The position numbers and the translations under genes are program-made. Below the pieces are notes generated by a model. That model had not been told where the DNA came from, did no database searches, and saw only the letters and a list, made by a program, of their open reading frames with translations. A DNA stretch of 64,000 nucleotides from Dryococelus australis (lineage: Eukaryota > Arthropoda > Insecta > Phasmatodea > Phasmatidae): contig CM056995.1 of assembly GCA_029891345.1 (NCBI GenBank), positions 211,185,047 to 211,249,046 on the forward strand, in the 5' to 3' direction. Shown piece by piece: positions 51,301-60,300 of this stretch. Position 1 is the stretch's first letter; every line of letters begins with the position of its first letter.

Positions 51301-54300
51301 TGCCCGTCATCCCTGAACATGACATGAAATGTGGCCCTAGGATGGAGCGGCGCTGGAATGCAAAGGTGAGGGAAACGGGAGTTCCCCAAGAAAACCCGCC
51401 GGCAAGCTGCATCATCCAGTACAATTCCCACATGCGAAAATCCGGGATTGAACCCGGATCACCATGGTGAGAGGTGAGTGCACTAGCCAGTGCGCCACAG
51501 CTGCCCCTTTGCGCCTGTTAAAATATACGCACGTAGGGGCAGTGACTATTTTTCTTAGGTTGATTTCAAAAGTGCTCACTTTATCGTGAACAGCCTTTAA
51601 CACTTTGGAGGGGGGTGAGAAGAAAGCACAAGGAGAAGAAGTGGGAACTTTATAGAAAAACATGTCTCGTAAGGGCCTACCACCAGAGAAAAATTCAGCT
51701 TTCCCAGAATTTGTTGCAAGAAAAAACCTTTATTTCCTGTGCTACATGTTAATATTACGTTTAGATGTAGCAGAAGAACACACAATGCATGCATGCAGGG
51801 CTTTCAAAAGTGCTCAGTTTGCATAAACAACCTATACTGTACTTCATTGTGTGTGTTAGTGTACATACATCAATCCACATATTGGTTTGTCGTACGTGTT
51901 GATGCCTGCTAATAGCCAGCGGCACTAGAGCCTATGACGGCGCTCACCATGTACGTGTCACGTGTACCCACACGTGTGCAAAAAGGCCAATATTTCGAAC
52001 TTTCCCCAAAGAAGAATATTATTTTGCAGTGTAAAATGTGTCTTGTATTTTTATTTTCAGGGTTTTATATGTCTTACAGTGTTTTAAAGTGTTTGTTGTT
52101 ATTTTGAAAATGTTTGGTTATGGAAATCAAAGTGCACGCTGCATGGAGATTAAGAACACTAATATTCCGGCGTGAACGCCGTCATAATAAAAAGACACTA
52201 GAATAATACAGAAAATTAACAAGAAAATTATAAAATGTAAAACCATATTTAAATTATTTGTGCCACATTTATTTTCAATAATAAAATATTTTACTCTGCG
52301 TGCATAGCACTTCCGCTTATGTGAACCCCATAGGCAGTCATGGTAGGTCCGTGCGACGCTTGCCTCTGGGCAATCTGTCGAGGAGAGCTGGCGAAGTAAG
52401 ATATTGTCACGTAAGCACTACAACGTTTTGTTCACTGATGTAGATTTCAATAGCACTTTTAATATAACGGTTAACCTTCGCTTGCATACGTTTTGCCAGA
52501 CATTTCCCCAGCATTATAATTTCGCTAAACTAATTTATTTCGTCCATGTGGCACTTTCAACATAATCGAGGAGAAAGATGTCTGAGAGGTCATGCAACCC
52601 GTGTAACTTGAATCAGGCGCCATCTGCTTCTGCTAAAGACGTTTCATCGTAATTTCTGTATTATTGCTGTGTGCAATTTTAAGTGCTTTAATTCTATGTA
52701 TGTATTTGAGGGTATTTTTCATGTTTTTTTAGTATTTTACGGCAACATCACGTGCAACTACATGGCTAACTGATACCAAGTCTATGTCTGCACCATCATT
52801 GTATTTTGAGAGCTTATTTATGTGATATCATGTGTGCAATATTTTTATTAAGGGTTCTATGTTAAATTTTGTCAGGGTTCCGTGTAATTTTCACGTAAAT
52901 TGATGCCTTTTGTGTTTAACCACGCTGTCACTTTAATGTTTGCGTTTTTCATCATCAGGCATACTAAACGCCTGTAACCACTTCAATCGTAAAGAGAATA
53001 GTTTTCTCAACAAGGATAATATTTTGTTGGAATTTAATTTGCCGTTTCCACAAAGAAATATTGCAATTTCACCTGCACCACATGATCCTCTAGAACTTTA
53101 TCCAGCGGCATCCTCGCCATATAAACTTGTTTTCACGCATGTGTGTGTGTATTGTGAATACACATCTCATGCCCCATCATCTTCTAAGAGTATTTATGCA
53201 ATTTATGTAATTTTATAATTGCTGTATGGTGATATTACTTCCATCCTAGTCGGCTCTGTGTATAGGCTGTCACCACATTACCCACGTGTTGGCGGGCGAG
53301 CCCAGACGAGTTTGCGTTAGTGATGCCAAGAAATCACATGTGTTAATGTATTATCAAGTGTTTCATTTTGTAATTCATCGTGTTCTGTCTTCAGGGAAAA
53401 ATCGCCAGTCCACCCTAGCGGCTGCCAACTCTCTTCCCTTGTGAAGATTATGTTTTCATAAACCGCGGTAAGATCATTCATCCAGGCATGCACTAGAGTA
53501 ATTGCGGGCTGGGAAGAACTCAAGTGGAGTTAGCTAGACACGACTGAATGTATCATTAAATTTCATGGCACGTTGATTTGTACGAATGGTATAAATAAAA
53601 CAGGTATCACAGTGAACCATCTTCTTTCACTTGTAGTGACAGTGTCCTAGCCACATGTGTTTCTTTTTCATAGTGTTAAAGTGTTTGGTAAAAGTTTAGT
53701 ATTGCCAACATGTTTGTAAGTACGCTCGGGTGAGACGGACACACAGAACCCATAGCATCTATAACAACCCTGAGTCTCAACAGTGGGGTGATTGGGAAGC
53801 ACCGCTGCCGCCCATATCATTAGTAAGTAAGTAATTAAGTGTGTAATAAAAATGTATAAGCTATACACAATATAATTTTATTCAATGTTACACACAATAT
53901 AATTCTACTCATTCAACCGAAAATGTACAAGAATGAATATATACCTCTTTTAGTGAAAAATGTAGCTCGTGTAATTTATAAAACTCACTTGTAGTTGTGC
54001 AGATCTTCCTCTGTTATGATGCCCCCCATGTGCTCAATGTCTTCAGTAAGCATCTTTGCCAGAGAGCCAGTATACAGATCATCTCCTCCATGCTGTGCTA
54101 TAGATCGCAGAGTAGAGCAAATCCTCCCAGGCCGGATCAGGGCTCCTTGTCTTTTCAACTTCCCTGTTGTAGGGTCCACAAATGTATCCCTGCAATTAAC
54201 ATTAGTACATATACTAGTGTTTAATCACTGTGTGGGTGCAAGAAAGCTTCTACATTAGGTCTGCTTAACAAGTGGTAAATTAAACAAATTAAAACAAGAG

Positions 54301-57300
54301 GAGGGTAAATTGCTCCTCCCATACTACAACTCGACCACCTTCTGCAGTGCAAACAACATTCTGGCCTGTCTGGTCTGCCAATCACCCTTACCCAAATTTT
54401 GAGATTTGCTTTGACAATCTGAACCATACATTTTACTCATGCTATATTAATGCGCAGCACGTTTGAGCACAGTATGGGTGACTCGCCCATCAATGTGCAA
54501 GCAAGAGCCTGGGACAAGTCATAAACAGACTTTTCACGTGCCCACTGAATGGACCCCATGCATTGGACAGCTTCTGACACGTAAAAAAATTAATGCGACA
54601 TTAATTGTACTGCTCACCCAGGATATGGCATGTGATCACCCACCCCTGTTAGCCAAGATTGTTTTACCAGACGGACCACTACCCCGAGATTATCTGAGAG
54701 GGAAGTACCAGCGACACCACAGGATCACAGCACCTCTCTTGCCCTGTACGTCACTCCCGCCAGCCTCGGGCTGAGGTGGATAGATTTGTCATCACCTCGG
54801 AGCAGGGAGATAAGAAATGTGTGGCACTGCCGCAACCCTGATAAACAAACCCCTGCGATGAAAGGCTACACTACCCTGCACTCCCGAAAGATAGCTGATC
54901 AAGGGATTTTAGACTATATAAGGAGCCACGAGCATGCCTCTCACCAGAGACGACGGGCTCGCCAACCGCTTAGGTCAGTGAGCACTCCCTGGGTATGTCC
55001 AAGATCTCTCTCTCTCCTCTTCTACATCCTGCAACGACTCCAGCCTCTCCAGCAGCTTGTGAAAGGCTTCATACTCCAGCAGCTGGCAGAAGGCTCAACC
55101 TCTTCTTGCAACAGAAGACTATACGTCATTCCAGGGGTAACTCAACGTCCCCTACCCTGCAACCCCTTTTACCTCAGTTAAATTCCTTGACTCCACGTTG
55201 GCAGGTTGTCGCGACGTTTTCCCTTCTGGACAAATTCCCCTCGAGAGGTTACTCCGTAAAGAGCATGGTGCAATGTATGTTTGCAACCAGAATAAATTTT
55301 GTATAATTCTTTTACCAGGCTCATCTTCACTCGTGTTAAATTAACGTAACTAATAATTTCTTAGTTAGCTGGTATTATCCAACTGGGACTTCCCATTTTC
55401 ATAATTCGTGAGAGTAAACATCATGTTAATTTTTAATAGTTGCCTACCTTCCTTTTAACTGTAGTTCCTGGTTCACTTGAGTTAACATAATTCCGTGTGA
55501 AAATTGTTGCATCAAAACCCCGCTGAGAATTAGTTGTGAGGCATGCCGAACTCCACAGGAGACGGGGCTTGAACAAGGCTCTGAGTCCGAAAAGACATAC
55601 GGTGGCTCCACGGTTTCCGGTGCTCCCTCGCCTAACCCCGGTGGCGTCCTAATACTGAACTACATATTTATATGTTAGGGCCTTGGGTGCGTTTGAATAA
55701 GATGCACCCCAGGACTGTACGTCTGCAGAAAGGTCAGAAGGCTAAGGCTGGTCTAGATGTGGAATAATAAGGGCGCTCTATAGAGCCATAACCGGCGCAA
55801 AGAGCGATGAGCATTACAAAGATTAAATAACGCTTAGGTGGACACAGAAATTGAGTCTGAGGACATGCCCCCATCCGCGGAGCCAGAATTTACACCTCGG
55901 CCCATCTCACCAATTATTCCCCTCGCCCACGAGTCAGCGCTTGACGCCTATCTAGGTACTTGTTGGCTGTTGCTATAACAAGAACATGTCAGTCATCCCC
56001 AGCCGGAGACTCCTTCGCTTGCAGTAGCCGTAACCCTGCCTAAGGTTGACCAGAGGAAAGATGTTCAGAATACATGCACAATCCACATGGCTTCCGGGAA
56101 TATTGTCAGGGTCTGACTACCACCGAAAGTCACCCCAAAACCTTGAGTAGTTCCTTCTTCCGTGAATTATATCCCATACGTCGACCAACACTGCCATTGC
56201 TGATAGCACCCATCCCTATGGCAGGATCATCCACCCCAATTATCATTATTGATTAATCCATCTCACGCCTCATACTCTGAGATAGCTGGCATCCCGCATC
56301 TTGGCAGCTCTAGCAGTGAGGAAGATTGTTCACCCCGGATGGAAACGACTCACTCTGGGGTTTGACTCCCCTCCCGTCAGATGGTATCCTCCCCCTAAGT
56401 GGCCTCCCATAGAACCTACCACGATCCACCGGGCTACAGTAGCAACCAAAACGCAGCGGTGGGTTCACCTACTGATTACCAGGAGGTCAACCAGCGCTCT
56501 AACCACTTACTTGAGAGTAAGGATGCGCATCACATTCTACTTGGCCATTGCTTGAAGGGTGAAATGGTGTTGAACGAATAAATGTAGCCCTATTTCGCCT
56601 TGCAAATCTTTTCAGTACTTGCGACATGAAAGCAGAACCACAATCAGACACCATACATTCCGGTATACCATAGACACTGAACATGTCTCGGACAACAACT
56701 GCCGTTGATGCTGATGGCACCATTCTCACCTCTCACTACTTCGAGTAAGCATCCATGGCAGTCAGGAAATTCTTGCCTTGGAATGGCCCGAAGAAGTCAA
56801 TGTGAACCCTAGCCCACGGTTTCATTTCCTGTTCCCAACCAATGCCCTCATGCTTTGGTGAATTAGCTCAGAGCTGTTGGCAGTGCCGGCACTGGCCTAC
56901 AAAGTTCTTAATGTCCATGTCCATCTTAGGCCACCACATGTAACTCTGCACTACTGCTTTAGATTTCACTACTCCATTGTGAGATGCATGCAGCATCTCC
57001 AGTAGGTCCTTCTGCAGAGCTGTTGGTATAATTATCTTGTTTCCCCAGAGGCTACAGCCCTTGTAGAGGGTCAATTCAGCTCACCCGGTCCAGTAAGGTC
57101 TGAGCTCTTCCGTCACTGCATGCAGCACTGAATCTGCTTCTGTTAATCTTGCGATCCTTGTGGCTTTAGTAGGGGAGGAGAAGGGCAGTCTGGTAGCACT
57201 TCCAGCATTGAAACATCTCCTACAGATGAAATTTTCATCTCTGGAGTTCTAGTAGCAGCCTGCTAAGAGTATCTGCGTGCCTTATGCTTGGTCCTGATTA

Positions 57301-60300
57301 TTAGGAAATCTTATAGTTAAACATGGAAAGCTACAGGCTCCACCGCAGTAACCGTGGGGATAAAATATCTGGAGTTTGCCTAGTGGGGTCTAGCAGACGC
57401 AAAAGTGGTTGGTGGTCTGTGATAATCATGAAAGGTCGTGGTGTCACACACTGCTCAAACTTTGTCACACCAAAAATGGCTTTTTCACTAACGTCTTCTT
57501 CCACATGAGCAAGCACTGCACCCAGACCATATGCAAGAGGCATCACACATCAATCTCACTGATTTTGTTACATCATAATGTACCAACACAACATCAGAAT
57601 GAAGAAGCCCTTTTACAGCACAGAATGCATCTTCATGGACACTTGTCCACTCCCACTGCTGCCCTTTGTCGAGCAAGTGATGTAAAGGTTCTGCCACATT
57701 GGCCTCCTCATGCAGAAATTGTTCATAGAAATTAAGTAATCCTAAAAATGCTTGTAGCTCCTTTTTGCAAGTGGGGACTGAAGCCTGGTGAATAGCTGTA
57801 ACTTCAGCAGGTGTTGGGTGTATTCCCACACTGTCCACTCGATAACCTAAGAATTTTACAGATGACACTACAAACACACACTTTGACTCCTTCAACCACA
57901 ATTCTGCTTCCTTAACATGGCTGAGAAGCTGATGTACCCAATGCCAGTGTTGTTCTTCATTGGATCCAGTGATAAGAATATCATCCAGTAACATCACAAC
58001 TCCCAGTATCCCAGACAGCATAATCGCTATTAAGTCTGGAACACTTCTGTGGTGCACTTAATACACAATGGCAAGCATTTCACTCTAAACAACCCTTTCA
58101 TGGTGTTCACAGTCAGCACATCTGCAGTGCACTTATCCACTGATACCTGCAATTATGCATCTGCCAAGTCCAATTTAGTAAAATCTTCCCTCCTGACAAA
58201 TTGGAGAGTGCCAGTTAGTAATGGGTAAATCTCAATTTTAAAACACTATTCACAAAACATTTGCAGTTGCCACAGATTCACATGGACCCATCAGCCTTAC
58301 AGTTTGAAAAAACAGGAGTGGCCCAATCTGAGTACGTTACAGGATTGTACACACACTGCTCCACCAATCTGTCTATTTCTTTGCTAATGGCATCCCGTAG
58401 CGCAAAAGTCCCTGGTTGGCACTTCCTGAAGATTGGCTTTGCATCCGACTCAATCTCTACACTCACTGATGGTCCCACATATTGCCCCAACTCTGTACAA
58501 GGAAAACCTTGGAATGATGATTCCTTATGTTCACCGACACCTCTGGTTGTACTGCTAAAACCGAAGCCACTGATATTCCTAGTGATTCCAACCAGCAGCA
58601 CCTCAACAGACTAGGCCCTGTACCTTCTATGACCAACAGAGTAACCTGACGTCGGCCATATTTGTCTGCACATGCGTCTCGAGGGACCCTAGCACTCTTA
58701 ACTTCTCCTTTGATCCTGTATGTAACAATTTGCTTCTTGGAGTTGTGGTCTTCTTAGCCACAGCTGCTCAAACATGTCACTGCTGATGACTGTCAAGCCG
58801 GCACCTGTGTCCACTTCCATCTCCAATGACCTGCCATCCAGCCACACTGTCATTCTTATTATCAGGTGGCATTTGGGTGGATGCATCTGTAATGGTACAG
58901 ACGGTACAAGGTTGTGTATTCTTTGGATGAGTCCAGACTGTCCGCTACATGAAAAGCCCTAGTACTTTGGTCGTGCCTTGGCCCCTTGTGTGAACCCAGA
59001 GCTCAGGCATTGTGCTTCCTTTTAGTAATACACACTCATTCTACATGCCCTTTCTTTGGAACAGAAATTGCACACAGTATTGCGGTGCTTGCATTTCTCT
59101 GAGTTGTACGACCCACTGTGGCAACAACAAGGCTGCTGGTCCTGTGGATGTTTACATGGAGATGGTGACCCTCTCTCACTTGGTGTGCCCCTAGGAGTAG
59201 TATGGCAGCCACAGACACTAACTTGGTATACTGCTTCTGCCAACTTGCTCACTTCACCTTGCAAATCACTTACATTATGGTCGCAGCTTCTGCCGACATA
59301 GCCATGTCCACACACTCCACATACTAACTGATAGAGCAGCAGTCTGTTGAAGTAATTTAAATTGCAACCAAATGACAGCTGTTGCAGCTCGCCAACATAA
59401 TCATAAATTGACTCACCTTCATGCTGATCGTGCTTGTGAAATTTGACTGTCTCAACGATTTTACTCAATGTAGGTTCAAAGTGGTTGGTTAACATTGCTA
59501 GAATGTCTGCTATGTCTACCTCGCTTGTTGTTTTAGGCAGACACCATGATACCGCTAAGTCATACAGCTGGGCTTTGCATGCTGTGAAAAATATAGCTTT
59601 CTTCTCCTTCTTGTCTGTCACTTTGTTTGCAAGGAAAAAATACTGTAACCATTCAGTGTATGTTTTCCAGGCTTCCCGTCCTGCAATGAATTCCACGAAC
59701 GAATTAAACAATGCCTTTTTAGATTATGGTGTGCCAATTCGCTGTCCGATGATTCAATATTGCAACGTGCGAAGTTCGTATCTGTCGTCGTCAGTGTAAT
59801 ATCCTCGGTAACTCCACGAGATGCACTAGTGTTTACGACTCACGACATACGTGATCTCCATCAGGAGACCAGAGCAGCTCACTTGTTTACATTCTCAATG
59901 AGCTTTCTGCCGGGAACTGACTAACTTCGCTCATAATATCAAAGTAACAGTAATGTTGCCAATTTAGATGAGTATGAACACAACAATGAAGTTATGACAA
60001 CATAAGGCAACAGGCTACACTGGCCATGGACAATGGCAAAACCCCTAAACATGACGGACAGGGGGGAGCTGACCACATACCACTAAACATCATATGCATC
60101 AAAACCATCGCAACAATCTTGATTTACCCAAATTTACTCATATAGTTAAAACATTTTCCAATGATGCCTTAATGCTATATACTTTTACACAAACATACTT
60201 TATTCATATGCTCCACTGCTATCATCAATTTCACCCACAATATTGCACCTGTCTTATCCACTGCAATGTTGAATTTAAGATCTAAAATATAACAATTATA

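Larger units (their letters stand above)
56530..59930 (-). mobile_element. Ty3/gypsy retrotransposon, truncated and degenerate
   Basis: Minus-strand order gag, protease, reverse transcriptase, RNase H, integrase, as in Ty3/gypsy elements of the K02A2.6-like type common in invertebrates. Frames are broken several times. The integrase stops mid-core and neither LTR is present. It lies in the intron between GGT exons A and B, in the same direction as the gene. Confidence 0.85.
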
